Shown: in pieces, positions 15,075-23,232 of the stretch
Position numbering within the stretch: the first letter of the stretch is position 1
How the letters are laid out: every line of letters begins with the position of its first letter
Source of the DNA: Micropruina sp.
GTDB taxonomy: Bacteria > Actinomycetota > Actinomycetes > Propionibacteriales > Propionibacteriaceae
Assembly: GCF_027492755.1 (NCBI RefSeq)
Contig: NZ_JAPUED010000233.1
Location: 1 to 36,577, forward strand
Direction of reading: 5' to 3'
DNA: 36,577 nt
Translations under genes and position numbers: made by a program
The notes under the pieces: generated by a model
The model's input: the letters and a program-made list of their open reading frames with translations, nothing else
Told to the model about the DNA's origin: nothing
Databases searched by the model: none

Positions 15075-16645
15075 TGGACGGCCGGCTGCTGCCCTGCGGT
15101 GAACGCGCGCTGCTGATCGAGGTTGACAGCCTGGACGCCGTCCTGGCACTGAGAACGGCGCTGGCATCGGTGGCCGGTCACGGCGCATTCACTCCAGTTC
15201 GTGATGTGGTGCCGGCCGCCACCACCGTGCTGCTCAGCGTCGACGACCCGGACGCCCTGGCTGGTGTTCGTGACGCGGCAGCAGCGCTGCTTCCCGGACT
15301 GGATATCGCCACCGGCCCGACTGACCCGGACGAGGCGGTCGAGATCAGTGTCCGCTATGACGGTGAGGATCTGGCCGAGGTCGCCCGAATCACCGGACTG
15401 ACGCCGGCGGAGGTGATAGCCGCGCACACCGGCCGTGATTGGACGGTCGCCTTCGGTGGGTTCGCGCCTGGCTTCGCCTATCTGGTCGGCGGCGATGAAC
15501 GGCTGCAGGTGCCGCGGCGTGCCGTGCCGCGCACCCGGGTGCCGCCCGGCGCCGTCGGCCTGGCGGGCCCGTTCAGCGGCATCTACCCGCGCGCCTCCCC
15601 CGGCGGCTGGCAGCTGATCGGCAGCACCGAGGTCACGCTGTGGGACGCCGAGCGCACCCCGCCCGCGCTGCTGCAACCGGGCGGCCGGGTACGGTTCCGC
15701 GCCGTCGACGAGAAGCGCCCCGAGAGGGGTCTCGACAAGCTCGACCACCAGGTGGCCGGCCCCGACCGGCGGAGTGCGTTGACTGTGCTCACCACCGGGC
15801 CGCTCGCGCTGTTCGTCGACGAGGGACGGCCGGGTTATGCGGCGGTGGGTGTGTCGCCGTCCGGGGCTGCCGACCGGACGGCGTATCGGCTCGCCAACCG
15901 GCTGGTCGGCAACCCCTCGGGCGCGGCAGCCCTGGAGATCACCCTGGGCGGGCTGGCGCTGCGCGCGGCGTCCAGTTGCCTGGTGGCAGTCACCGGCGCC
16001 GACTGCGCGGCCACCGTCGACGGACGTCCGGTCACCCACGCCGGACCCGTCTATCTCAGGCCGGGGCAGACGCTGCGATTGGGCGTCCCCTCCGCTGGGC
16101 TGCGCAGCTATCTCGCGGTCGCCGGCGGTTTCGAGGTGCCGCTGATCCTGGGTTCGGCAAGCAGCGACACGTTGTCCGGCCTCGGACCGCCGCGGCTGGA
16201 CCCGGGTGACCGGCTGGCGGTCGGCGCGGCGCTCACCCCGCTGCTGAGCGTCGACAGCGTGCCCCGCGCACAGCTCCCCGAGACCGAGCGACGGCTCGAC
16301 GTGCTTCCCGGCCCGCGATCCGACTGGCTGGCCGATGCCGCGGAACTGTTCGGACGGCGCTGGCGGCTCTCCGAGCACAGCGATCGGGTTGGCGTCCGCG
16401 TGTGGGGCGAGCCGCTGCGACGGCGTCTCGAGCTGGCCGGACGCGAACTGCCCAGCGAGCCGATGGTGCGGGGCAGCATCCAGGTGCCGCCCGACGGCCG
16501 GCCGGTGATCTTCGGAGCCGACCATCCGGTCACCGGCGGCTATCCCGTCGTCGGCGTGCTGACCGAAACCGCGAATGACGCCCTGGCCCAGGCCCGGCCG
16601 GGCGACTGGATCCGCTTCCGGCGCGTGGAGCAGCATCTCGGGTGA
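15074..16645 (+). CDS. Fused 5-oxoprolinase subunits PxpB-PxpC
   Basis: 523-residue protein combining two 5-oxoprolinase subunits that are separate in E. coli and B. subtilis (PxpB and PxpC). Residues 1-212 are PxpB (KipI-like), with FGGFAPGFAYLVG at 127 and VPRTRVPPGAVGLAG. Residues 236-523 are PxpC (KipA/biotin-dependent carboxylase-like), with VDEGRPGYAAVGVSPSGAADRTAYRLANRLVGN and a GDWIRFR end. Such fusions, often labelled oxoprolinase/urea amidolyase family, are known in actinobacteria. The linker residues 219-225 are encoded by a dispersed GGTCTCGACAAGCTCGACC repeat (15728-15746). The start ATG overlaps the pxpA stop. Together with PxpA it makes the full enzyme. Confidence 0.93.
   Translation: MDGRLLPCGERALLIEVDSLDAVLALRTALASVAGHGAFTPVRDVVPAATTVLLSVDDPDALAGVRDAAAALLPGLDIATGPTDPDEAVEISVRYDGEDLAEVARITGLTPAEVIAAHTGRDWTVAFGGFAPGFAYLVGGDERLQVPRRAVPRTRVPPGAVGLAGPFSGIYPRASPGGWQLIGSTEVTLWDAERTPPALLQPGGRVRFRAVDEKRPERGLDKLDHQVAGPDRRSALTVLTTGPLALFVDEGRPGYAAVGVSPSGAADRTAYRLANRLVGNPSGAAALEITLGGLALRAASSCLVAVTGADCAATVDGRPVTHAGPVYLRPGQTLRLGVPSAGLRSYLAVAGGFEVPLILGSASSDTLSGLGPPRLDPGDRLAVGAALTPLLSVDSVPRAQLPETERRLDVLPGPRSDWLADAAELFGRRWRLSEHSDRVGVRVWGEPLRRRLELAGRELPSEPMVRGSIQVPPDGRPVIFGADHPVTGGYPVVGVLTETANDALAQARPGDWIRFRRVEQHLG
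15728..15746. repeat. Dispersed palindrome in the PxpB-PxpC linker
   Basis: GGTCTCGACAAGCTCGACC is an exact-orientation member of the 19-base repeat family. It is read in frame as GLDKLDH between the PxpB and PxpC domains. Confidence 0.8.
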
Positions 16646-16690
16646 GTGCTGGACGACCTCGGCGGCAGCACCCGGCAGACGAAACGAGGC

Positions 16691-17005
16691 TCAGCGGACC
16701 CGTTCGCGCACCTGATCGAGGACGGCGTGCTGCTGCTCGGCCGTCCCGGTGGCCAGCAGTGCCACGATCTCGTCGCTGACCAGTTCGACCCAGGACTGCG
16801 CGGGCCGGTAGCGCCAGGCGCGACCGTTCAGTTCGCGCAGCAGCTGGCCCTTCTTGGCCAACCGGTCCATCACGGTCATCACGGTCGTGTAGGCCAGCTC
16901 ACGGTCACCGGCCAGCGCCGCTTGAACGTCGCGCACCGGCAGCGCCGTGGGACTCTCCCACAGCACCTCCATCACGGCCTGTTCCAGTTCGCCTAACACC
17001 GGCAT
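16691..17005 (-). CDS. BlaI/MecI/CopY-family winged-helix repressor
   Basis: Small repressor of 104 residues, slightly shorter than usual (about 120). The winged helix is clear: LGELEQAVMEVLWESPTALPVRDVQAAL, YTTVMTVMDRLAKKGQLLRELNGRAWRYRP. The C-terminal helical dimer part follows. In beta-lactam systems such repressors pair with a BlaR1 membrane peptidase; none is in this window. ATG at 17005 lies 6 bases after TAGGAT (17017-17012, minus strand), giving a probable leaderless message. A palindromic site at 17034-17049 overlaps its -35 region, so it likely represses itself and may affect the divergent cydA. Confidence 0.9.
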   Translation of the reverse strand: MPVLGELEQAVMEVLWESPTALPVRDVQAALAGDRELAYTTVMTVMDRLAKKGQLLRELNGRAWRYRPAQSWVELVSDEIVALLATGTAEQQHAVLDQVRERVR

Positions 17006-17033
17006 GGATGCATCCTATGCCCCAATCGGCCAT

Positions 17034-17049
17034 CTACGACGCGTTGTAG
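17034..17049. promoter_or_regulatory. Candidate BlaI-type operator
   Basis: CTACGACGCGTTGTAG is a 16-base inverted repeat with one mismatched pair. BlaI/CopY repressors bind TACA/TGTA-type dyads, which this matches on one side. It lies at the expected -35 region of the repressor gene and 125 bases ahead of cydA. Confidence 0.55.
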
Positions 17050-17173
17050 TACATCTCGTCCATAGTTCGTACCGGCGAGCCCCGCCGCTCGCTTGCGCGC
17101 AGAGTCGACCAGTTGTGGGACGAGTCACCCATCCGAGGGACCGAGCAGGGTGTTGACGAGGTACATTGCCCGC

Positions 17174-18706
17174 ATGGATCCGGTCACGATCGCTCGGTGG
17201 CAGTTCGGCATCACTACCGTCTATCACTGGTTTTTCGTCCCCATCACGCTGGCGCTGTCGTTCATCGTCGCCATCTTCCAGACGTTGTGGGTGCGCTCGG
17301 GCAACGACAAGTACCTGAGGCTGACGAAGTTCTACGGCAAGCTCTTCTTGATCAACTTCGCCATGGGCGTGGTGACCGGCATCGTCCAGGAATTCCAGTT
17401 CGGCATGAACTGGAGCGAGTACTCGCGGTTCGTCGGCGACATCTTCGGCGCGCCGCTGGCACTCGAGGCGCTGCTGGCCTTCTTCATGGAGTCGGTCTTC
17501 CTCGGCCTGTGGATCTTCGGCTGGGACCGACTGCCGCAGAAGATCCACGCCGCCTGCATCTGGATGGTCGCCATCGGCACCAACCTGAGCGCGATCTTCA
17601 TCCTGGCCGCCAACTCGTTCATGCAGAATCCGCAGGGCGGCGTCTACAACCCGGTCACCGACCGCGCCGAGATGGCCGACTTCGGTGCCGTGCTGACCAA
17701 CCCGGTGCTGTTGTGGGCACTGCCGCACACCCTGATGGCGTCCTGGCTGACCGCGTCCGCGCTGGTCGCCGCGGTCTCCGGCTGGCACCTGTCGAAGCTG
17801 AACCGCACGGCCGCGGCGGCCGAGGAAGCGGACGGCGCGGACGCCGAGCCCGCGAAGCCGAAGGACAACACCGAGGCGGCGCACCGCTTCGCGGCCACCT
17901 TCGCGGCGATCGCGATGCTTGTCTCGGGCGTCGGCCTGACGCTGACCGGCGACGAATCCGGCAAGATCATGACCCAGGTGCAGCCGATGAAGATGGCCGC
18001 CGCCGAGGCGCTCTACGAGAGTGCCGGCGGCGACGGCAGCGGCGCACCGTTCTCGATTCTGACCATCGGCACCCTGGACGGCTCACGCCCGCTGTTCGCG
18101 ATCGAGGTGCCGAACCTGCTGTCCTTCCTGGCCACCGGAACCTGGGACGGCCGGGTGCAGGGCATCAACGAGTTGAAGGAGGCCCACGCCCAGGGCCAGC
18201 TGGTCGACCCGACCAACGAACTGCAGCGGGCCTACGCCGATCACATGCGGGCCTGGGGCGTGGAGACCGCGACGCCGATCATCCCGGTCACCTACTGGAG
18301 CTTCCGGCTGATGATCGGTCTCGGCATGGCGGCGGTGGGCGTGGCGGTGCTGCTGTTGTGGTTCCTGCGCAAGGGCAAGCTGCCGCCGAACCACATCATC
18401 TGGACGTTGCTGATGATCGCGATGACGCTGGGTCCGCTGTTCGCCAACTCGTTCGGCTGGATCTTCACCGAGATGGGCCGGCAACCGTGGCTGGTGTCCG
18501 GGGTCTTACCCACCATGGCCGGCATCTCGCCGGGGGTGACGGCGACCGAGATGCTGATCAGCGTGATCGGCTACACCCTGGTCTACGGCGCCCTGGCAGT
18601 GGTCGAGGTCGGGCTGATGCTGAAGTACATCAAGCTCGGACTGCCCGAGGTGGAACCGGTGCAACAGATAACCGACGATGACGACGTCCTGTCCTTCGCC
18701 TACTGA
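17174..18706 (+). CDS. cydA: Cytochrome bd quinol oxidase subunit I
   Basis: Membrane subunit carrying haems b558, b595 and d; oxidises quinol and reduces oxygen to water with high affinity. 510 residues. Family marks are MDPVTIARWQFGITTVYHWFFVPITL with haem ligand H18, KLFLINFAMGVVTGIVQEFQFGMNWSEYSRFVGDIFGAPLA, and FGWIFTEMGRQPW (GRQPW at 435-439). About nine membrane helices are seen. An Ala/Glu-rich loop around residues 213-235 is not conserved. The ATG at 17174 matches the family N-terminus and sits 6 bases after TACATT, so translation may be leaderless; an upstream in-frame start at 17093 is rejected. Operon with cydB. Confidence 0.96.
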   Translation: MDPVTIARWQFGITTVYHWFFVPITLALSFIVAIFQTLWVRSGNDKYLRLTKFYGKLFLINFAMGVVTGIVQEFQFGMNWSEYSRFVGDIFGAPLALEALLAFFMESVFLGLWIFGWDRLPQKIHAACIWMVAIGTNLSAIFILAANSFMQNPQGGVYNPVTDRAEMADFGAVLTNPVLLWALPHTLMASWLTASALVAAVSGWHLSKLNRTAAAAEEADGADAEPAKPKDNTEAAHRFAATFAAIAMLVSGVGLTLTGDESGKIMTQVQPMKMAAAEALYESAGGDGSGAPFSILTIGTLDGSRPLFAIEVPNLLSFLATGTWDGRVQGINELKEAHAQGQLVDPTNELQRAYADHMRAWGVETATPIIPVTYWSFRLMIGLGMAAVGVAVLLLWFLRKGKLPPNHIIWTLLMIAMTLGPLFANSFGWIFTEMGRQPWLVSGVLPTMAGISPGVTATEMLISVIGYTLVYGALAVVEVGLMLKYIKLGLPEVEPVQQITDDDDVLSFAY

Positions 18707-18724
18707 GAAAGGGGTGTGTGCGTG

Positions 18725-19786
18725 ATGATTATGGAACCCTCCACCCTGCAGCTGGTCTGGTTCGGGCTGGTCGCCGTGCTTTGGATCGGCTTCCTGGTGC
18801 TCGAAGGCTTCGACTTCGGTGTCGGCATGCTGATCCCCTACCTGGGCCGCAACGACAAGGAGCGGCGCGTCCTGGTGAACACGATCGGCCCGCTCTGGGA
18901 CGGCAACGAGGTGTGGCTGATCACCGCCGGCGGTGCGATGTTCGCCGCCTTCCCCGGCTGGTACGCGACGCTGTTCTCGGCGATGTACCTGCCGTTCTTC
19001 CTGATCCTGCTCGCGCTGATCGTGCGCGGCCTGGCCTTCGAGTACCGGGCCAAGCGCCCCGAGCAGTCCTGGAAGTACCGCTGGGACCGGGGTGCCTCGA
19101 TCGGCTCGTTCGTGGTGCCGTTCGTGCTCGGCGTCGGGTTCTCGAATTTCGTCATCGGGATGCCGGTGGCGGTCGCCGAGGGGCGTGCCAGCGTGCACGT
19201 CTTCACCGGCGGGTTCTGGTCGCTGTTCAGTCCGTTCGCGCTGCTCGGCGGCGTGGTCTTCGTGGCACTGTTCCTGTTCCACGGCGCGATCTTCATCGCG
19301 CTGAAGACCCGCGGCGAGGTCCATGAGCGGGCCAAGCTGTTCGCCGAACGGCTCGGCCTGGGCACCATCGGTGGCGGCGCAATCTGGCTGCTGTGGTCGA
19401 ACTTCGCCTACGGCACCGGGGCGTCCGGGTGGATCCTCGCGCTGGTCGCCGCCGCCGGGCTGGTGATGGCCTGGTACATGGTGCGCGCGGATCGGGACGG
19501 CTGGGCGTTCGTCGGCACCGCCGTGGCGACCGTGGTGATCGGGATCAGCATCTTCCTGCGGATGTACCCCGACCTCGGCTTCGACAACTCCGCGGCCGCC
19601 GCGACCCCGCTGAACATCGTGACGGCGTCCGCCAGCCCCACAACGCTGACGATCATGACCTGGACGGCGGCATTCTTCATCCCGATCGTGCTCGCCTACC
19701 AGGGCTGGACCTACTGGGTGTTCCGCCGTCGGCTGTCCACCAAGAACATCCCGGACGACGCACACGCCCCCGAACCGGTGGCCTGA
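18725..19786 (+). CDS. cydB: Cytochrome bd quinol oxidase subunit II
   Basis: Second membrane subunit of the bd oxidase; about 353 residues with eight or nine helices. It begins with the typical PSTLQLVWFGLVAVLWIGFLVLEGFDFGVGML and has the conserved GPLWDGNEVWLITAGGAMFAAFP. It follows cydA by 18 bases. A GAAAGGGG sequence at 18707-18714 serves ATG 18725 or GTG 18722; ATG 18731 and GTG 18716 are other in-frame choices, so the exact start is uncertain by a few codons. A terminator-like hairpin follows the stop. Confidence 0.95.
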   Translation: MIMEPSTLQLVWFGLVAVLWIGFLVLEGFDFGVGMLIPYLGRNDKERRVLVNTIGPLWDGNEVWLITAGGAMFAAFPGWYATLFSAMYLPFFLILLALIVRGLAFEYRAKRPEQSWKYRWDRGASIGSFVVPFVLGVGFSNFVIGMPVAVAEGRASVHVFTGGFWSLFSPFALLGGVVFVALFLFHGAIFIALKTRGEVHERAKLFAERLGLGTIGGGAIWLLWSNFAYGTGASGWILALVAAAGLVMAWYMVRADRDGWAFVGTAVATVVIGISIFLRMYPDLGFDNSAAAATPLNIVTASASPTTLTIMTWTAAFFIPIVLAYQGWTYWVFRRRLSTKNIPDDAHAPEPVA

Positions 19787-19787
19787 C

Positions 19788-19820
19788 CCGGCGGCGTCCG
19801 CCGGCCGGGTTTGGGTTTGC
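19788..19820 (+). terminator. Probable cydAB terminator
   Basis: CCGGCGG (19788-19794) pairs with CCGCCGG (19798-19804) over a CGT loop, followed by a moderately T-rich GGGTTTGGGTTTGC tract. It starts two bases after the cydB stop. Confidence 0.6.
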
Positions 19821-19833
19821 ATACTCCGTATGC

Positions 19834-19891
19834 CCCTCCCTAACTATCTCTGCCCTCCCGCATGTGGGAGGGCAGAGATAGTTAGGGAGGG
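19834..19891. terminator. Large perfect palindrome (26-base arms) between cydB and cydD
   Basis: Arms 19834-19859 and 19866-19891 are perfectly complementary around a six-base loop (GCATGT). Each arm is CCCTCCC - TAACTATCTCTG - CCCTCCC. It lies 48 bases after cydB and 58 before cydD. It shares its 7-12-7 layout and a TRACTATYT core with the palindrome at 12944-13003. Confidence 0.65.
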
Positions 19892-19948
19892 CCTTGGCGT
19901 GCGGGGTCCGCGGAACACCGGCTACCGGGGATGCGCAAGGATGGCCGG

Positions 19949-21709
19949 GTGAGCACGACGTCCGGCAGCACCGATGCCCGCCGCCGCGGCCCGCTCGATC
20001 CACGATTGTTGCGGCGCGGACGCGACACGCTGCGATACCTGGTCGCCGGGGTCGCGGTCGGGTCGGCGACCGCGGTGCTCACCATCGTCCAGGCCTGGGC
20101 ATTGTCGTCGGCGCTGGGGGACATCTTCGAGACCCACGCGCTCGGCGTCCTGACCTGGGCGGTGCCGATGCTGGTGGGGGTGTTCGCCGGGAAGGCGATC
20201 CTGGCCTGGCTCAACCAGTGGCTCGCCCAACGCGCGTCGGCCGCGGTCAAATCCCGGTTGCGCCGCGACGTCCTCGCCGCCCGGCTGGTCGATCCGGTGC
20301 GGCCCGAGCCGTCCACCGCGTCGCTGGTGACGCTGCTCACCCAGGGCCTGGACGCCCTCGACGGCTACTACTCCAAGTACCTGCCGCAGTTGCTGCTGGC
20401 GGTCACCGTGCCGCTGATCATCGGCGTCGCGATCCTCACCTCCGACCTCACCTCGGCGATCATCGTGGCGGTCACCCTGCCGCTGATCCCGCTCTTCATG
20501 GCGCTGGTCGGCTGGACCACCGAGGCCCGGACGCGGAAGCGCTGGCGGGTGCAGACCCGGCTCGCCGGGCACTTCGCGGATCTGGTCGCCGGACTGCCCA
20601 CCCTGCAGGTGTTCGGACGCGCCCGCGCCCAGGCCGAAGGGCTGCGCCGCTCGGAGGCCGCCCACCGCCGGGAGACCATGGGGACGCTGCGGATCTCGTT
20701 CCTGTCCGCCCTGGTGCTGGAACTGCTGGCCAGCCTCTCGGTGGCGATCGTCGCCGTCGCGATCGGCTTTCGAGTGGTGTTCCACGAGGTGGATCTGACC
20801 GCCGCCTTCTTCGTGCTGATCCTGGCCCCCGAGGTCTACCTGCCGGTGCGCCAGGTCGGTGTCCACTACCACGACGCCGCGGACGGGATGGCTGCCGCCG
20901 AATCGGCGTTCGCCCTGATCGAGGGCGCCGAGCAGCCCTCGGACGCCTCCGCGGACGGTGCTTTCGACAAGCTCGAGCAACGTCCCTCCGCCACACCCTC
21001 GGCAGTCGAGCCTGTCGTGCCCACGCTGGCCACCGCCTCGTCGGTCGAACTTGTCGAGACCGCTGTGATCGACCGGCCCCAGCCACCCACCCCGCTGTTC
21101 CAGATCACCGGCCTGACCGTCCACTACCCGGGCGCTGCCGCACCCGTCCTGAACGACGTCGACCTGACCGCACGCACCGGCGAACTCACCGTGATCACCG
21201 GCACCTCGGGCACCGGCAAGACCACCCTGCTGTACGCGCTGATGGGTTTCGTCAGCCCCGCCTCAGGACGCTTCCTGCTCGACGGCCGCCCCGCCGACGC
21301 ACCCACCCGCCGGGCCCGGATCGCCTGGGTCGGGCAGAACCCGGGCATGGTCAACGGGACGATCGCCGACAACATCCGGTTGGGCGCTCCGGACGCCACG
21401 GACGACGCCGTCCGAGACTCGCTGCGGCTCGCCGGCGGCGACAGCCTCGACCCGGCTCGTGGTGTCGGCGACGACGGCGAGGGCCTGTCGGCGGGCGAAC
21501 GCCGCCGGGTGGCGGTGGCCCGCGCACTGCTGCGGGTCAGCCGCCGTCAGGCCGACGTCCTGGTGCTGGACGAACCGACCGCAGGCCTGGACGCGGCCAC
21601 CGAGACGGCCCTGCTGGACGCGGTGACCGGCCTCGGCACCACCACCATCGCCGTCTCACATCGGCCCGCCGTGATCGCCCGCGCCGACCACGTCCTGCAC
21701 CTCGGCTGA
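19949..21709 (+). CDS. cydD: CydD-type ABC exporter subunit for cytochrome bd assembly
   Basis: Half-transporter of 586 residues: six membrane helices (about 25-310) then an ATPase domain with Walker A GTSGTGKT (418-425), signature LSAGERRRVAVARALL, Walker B VLVLDEPTAGLD and switch SHRP. CydDC exports cysteine/glutathione and binds haem, and is needed to mature the bd oxidase; location after cydAB supports this assignment. GTG at 19949 is preferred because AAGGA lies 7 bases upstream; ATG 19931 would add six residues. The linker between domains (about 335-380, DKLEQ ... SVELVETAV) is expanded by copies of the dispersed palindrome. Its partner gene cydC follows after an inverted gene. Confidence 0.92.
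   Translation: MSTTSGSTDARRRGPLDPRLLRRGRDTLRYLVAGVAVGSATAVLTIVQAWALSSALGDIFETHALGVLTWAVPMLVGVFAGKAILAWLNQWLAQRASAAVKSRLRRDVLAARLVDPVRPEPSTASLVTLLTQGLDALDGYYSKYLPQLLLAVTVPLIIGVAILTSDLTSAIIVAVTLPLIPLFMALVGWTTEARTRKRWRVQTRLAGHFADLVAGLPTLQVFGRARAQAEGLRRSEAAHRRETMGTLRISFLSALVLELLASLSVAIVAVAIGFRVVFHEVDLTAAFFVLILAPEVYLPVRQVGVHYHDAADGMAAAESAFALIEGAEQPSDASADGAFDKLEQRPSATPSAVEPVVPTLATASSVELVETAVIDRPQPPTPLFQITGLTVHYPGAAAPVLNDVDLTARTGELTVITGTSGTGKTTLLYALMGFVSPASGRFLLDGRPADAPTRRARIAWVGQNPGMVNGTIADNIRLGAPDATDDAVRDSLRLAGGDSLDPARGVGDDGEGLSAGERRRVAVARALLRVSRRQADVLVLDEPTAGLDAATETALLDAVTGLGTTTIAVSHRPAVIARADHVLHLG
20963..21061. repeat. Three dispersed palindromes inside the cydD linker
   Basis: TTCGACAAGCTCGAGCAAC at 20963-20981, a degenerate GTCGAGCCTGTCG at 21005-21017 and GGTCGAACTTGTCGAGACC at 21043-21061 are all in coding sequence, in both orientations, between the membrane and ATPase domains of CydD. 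Confidence 0.7.
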
Positions 21710-21783
21710 CTCGCGATCCGCACTCGGCCCAACCGCTCGACTCCCGGGCACTGGGCGCCGCCGAGGGAAGCTCGACTCTCGTT

Positions 21784-21841
21784 GGTCGAGCTTGTCGAGA
21801 CCTGGGTTCGGGCGCTGCGAAGGGTTTCGACAAGCTCAACC
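21784..21841. repeat. Inverted pair of the 19-base dispersed palindrome
   Basis: GGTCGAGCTTGTCGAGACC (21784-21802) and GGTTTCGACAAGCTCAACC (21823-21841) face each other between the convergent cydD and the membrane-protein gene. They could form a long hairpin that ends both transcripts. Confidence 0.7.
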
Positions 21842-21887
21842 GGCGGTGGTCACGGTAGTCAGCGTTCCAGTACGAGCTGAGCAGAAC

Positions 21888-23090
21888 TCAGGTGCGGGCC
21901 CACCAGTCGATCATCGTCTTGGCGGTGTCGCCGTCCGAGACCGCCTCGATGAAGAACCGCTGCTTGCTGAAGGTCCAGGCGACGCGGCCGGTGCCGTCCT
22001 TCGCAGCCGCGGAGCCGAGCTTGCCTTCGATCTTCTTCGGGGTGTCGGTGTACCACCAGTTGGTGTGGGCCGGGGGCTTCTTCCAGTTCGATCCGATCTC
22101 GCCTTTGGGGATGCCCGCGCGGCGGAAGAAGTCGTCCATCAGTTCGGTCAGGTCCTTGGAGTCGACCGCCGAACGCAGGGCGACGGTGGCCTCGCCGTGG
22201 AGCTTGCCGCGGGCGTTGGCCGTGCAGAGGAACGCCTGCCGCGAAATGTCGCTGCTGTCCGGCCGGCAGGTGTCGATCTGGACATAACTGCGCAGGTACA
22301 CCGCCCACTCGCATTGCAGCTTGGTGAGTTCCGCGCTGCACTGTGCGGCCGCGCTCGACGAGGGCTGCAGGCTCGGGCCTGTCGAGGACGGCGGCTCGGT
22401 GGACGGCGCACTGGAGGGTCCGAGGATCGGCGGCGTCGGGTCGACCGAGGACCGGGTAGGGGCGGGGGCGCTGGGCGACGGCGTCGCGGTGCCGGTCGGA
22501 CGCAGGAAGAAGAACCAGCCGACCAGTCCGATCACCACCACCACGGCGACGATGCCGAGGATCATCGGCACCGGGTTCCGGCCGCGACCACCACCCGGGG
22601 GCGGAGCACCGAAGCCGCCGCTGGGTGGCGCGCCGAAGTTGCCGCCGGGCGGGCCGTACTGTCCCGGCGGACCGTAGCCCGGGCCGCCGGTCCCGGCGCC
22701 GGGCGCACCCGTCCCGTAGGCACCCGCCGCTCCGTACTGGCCGGACGGGCCGTACCCCCCAGGACCGTTCTGTCCGGAACCCGGCCCGTACGGCGGCTGG
22801 CCGTACGGATTCTGGCCGTAGGGCTGCTCCTGGGCGGGCAACGGCTGGGTGGGCGCCGGTTGGCCCGGCCACGGCTGGCCCTGTGGAGACTGAGCCGACC
22901 ACGATTCGCCGGGCCATTGCTCTCCGGGCTGCTGGGCCGGCATCGGCTGGGTCGGCGGGTACTGCGGCGGGGTGGGCAGGTGGTGGGTCGGGTCGCTCTG
23001 CCAGTCGCCGGTCCCACCGGGAGGCGGTGGCCACTCGCCACCTGGCTGCTGCGGCGATCCACCGGTGGGCGGGTTCGGCGGCTGGCTCAT
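21888..23090 (-). CDS. Proline/glycine-rich single-pass membrane protein of unknown function
   Basis: 400 residues. Residues 1-172 are a low-complexity Pro/Gly/Gln/Tyr cytoplasmic stretch (repeats such as YGQPPYGPG). One membrane helix follows (about 176-196, MILGIVAVVVVIGLVGWFFFL), then a Ser/Pro/Thr linker (197-250) and an exported domain of about 145 residues with paired cysteines (C in AAQCSAEL, LQCEWAV, DTCRPD, FLCTAN) and many aromatic residues (NWWYTD, WTFSKQRFF). Such architecture is common in actinobacteria; I do not recognise the exported domain. ATG at 23090 has GAGGGA upstream; an in-frame start 10 codons earlier is less likely. It splits cydD from cydC. Confidence 0.8.
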   Translation of the reverse strand: MSQPPNPPTGGSPQQPGGEWPPPPGGTGDWQSDPTHHLPTPPQYPPTQPMPAQQPGEQWPGESWSAQSPQGQPWPGQPAPTQPLPAQEQPYGQNPYGQPPYGPGSGQNGPGGYGPSGQYGAAGAYGTGAPGAGTGGPGYGPPGQYGPPGGNFGAPPSGGFGAPPPGGGRGRNPVPMILGIVAVVVVIGLVGWFFFLRPTGTATPSPSAPAPTRSSVDPTPPILGPSSAPSTEPPSSTGPSLQPSSSAAAQCSAELTKLQCEWAVYLRSYVQIDTCRPDSSDISRQAFLCTANARGKLHGEATVALRSAVDSKDLTELMDDFFRRAGIPKGEIGSNWKKPPAHTNWWYTDTPKKIEGKLGSAAAKDGTGRVAWTFSKQRFFIEAVSDGDTAKTMIDWWART

Positions 23091-23220
23091 CACGTGCTCC
23101 CTCGGGAATCGTTGCGGCACAGGCTACTCGCGGGTGGGCCCGCAACCGGTCAGCACAGAGCTGACCGGGCGCCGGAGATCCGCCGACGGCAAACCCCGGA
23201 GTACGCCGGGCCGGGTGACC

Positions 23221-23226
23221 TATCCT
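23221..23226 (+). promoter_or_regulatory. Probable -10 box of cydC
   Basis: TATCCT lies 6 bases before the ATG at 23233. No Shine-Dalgarno sequence fits between, so cydC appears to have its own leaderless promoter. Confidence 0.45.
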
Positions 23227-23232
23227 GCTGGC

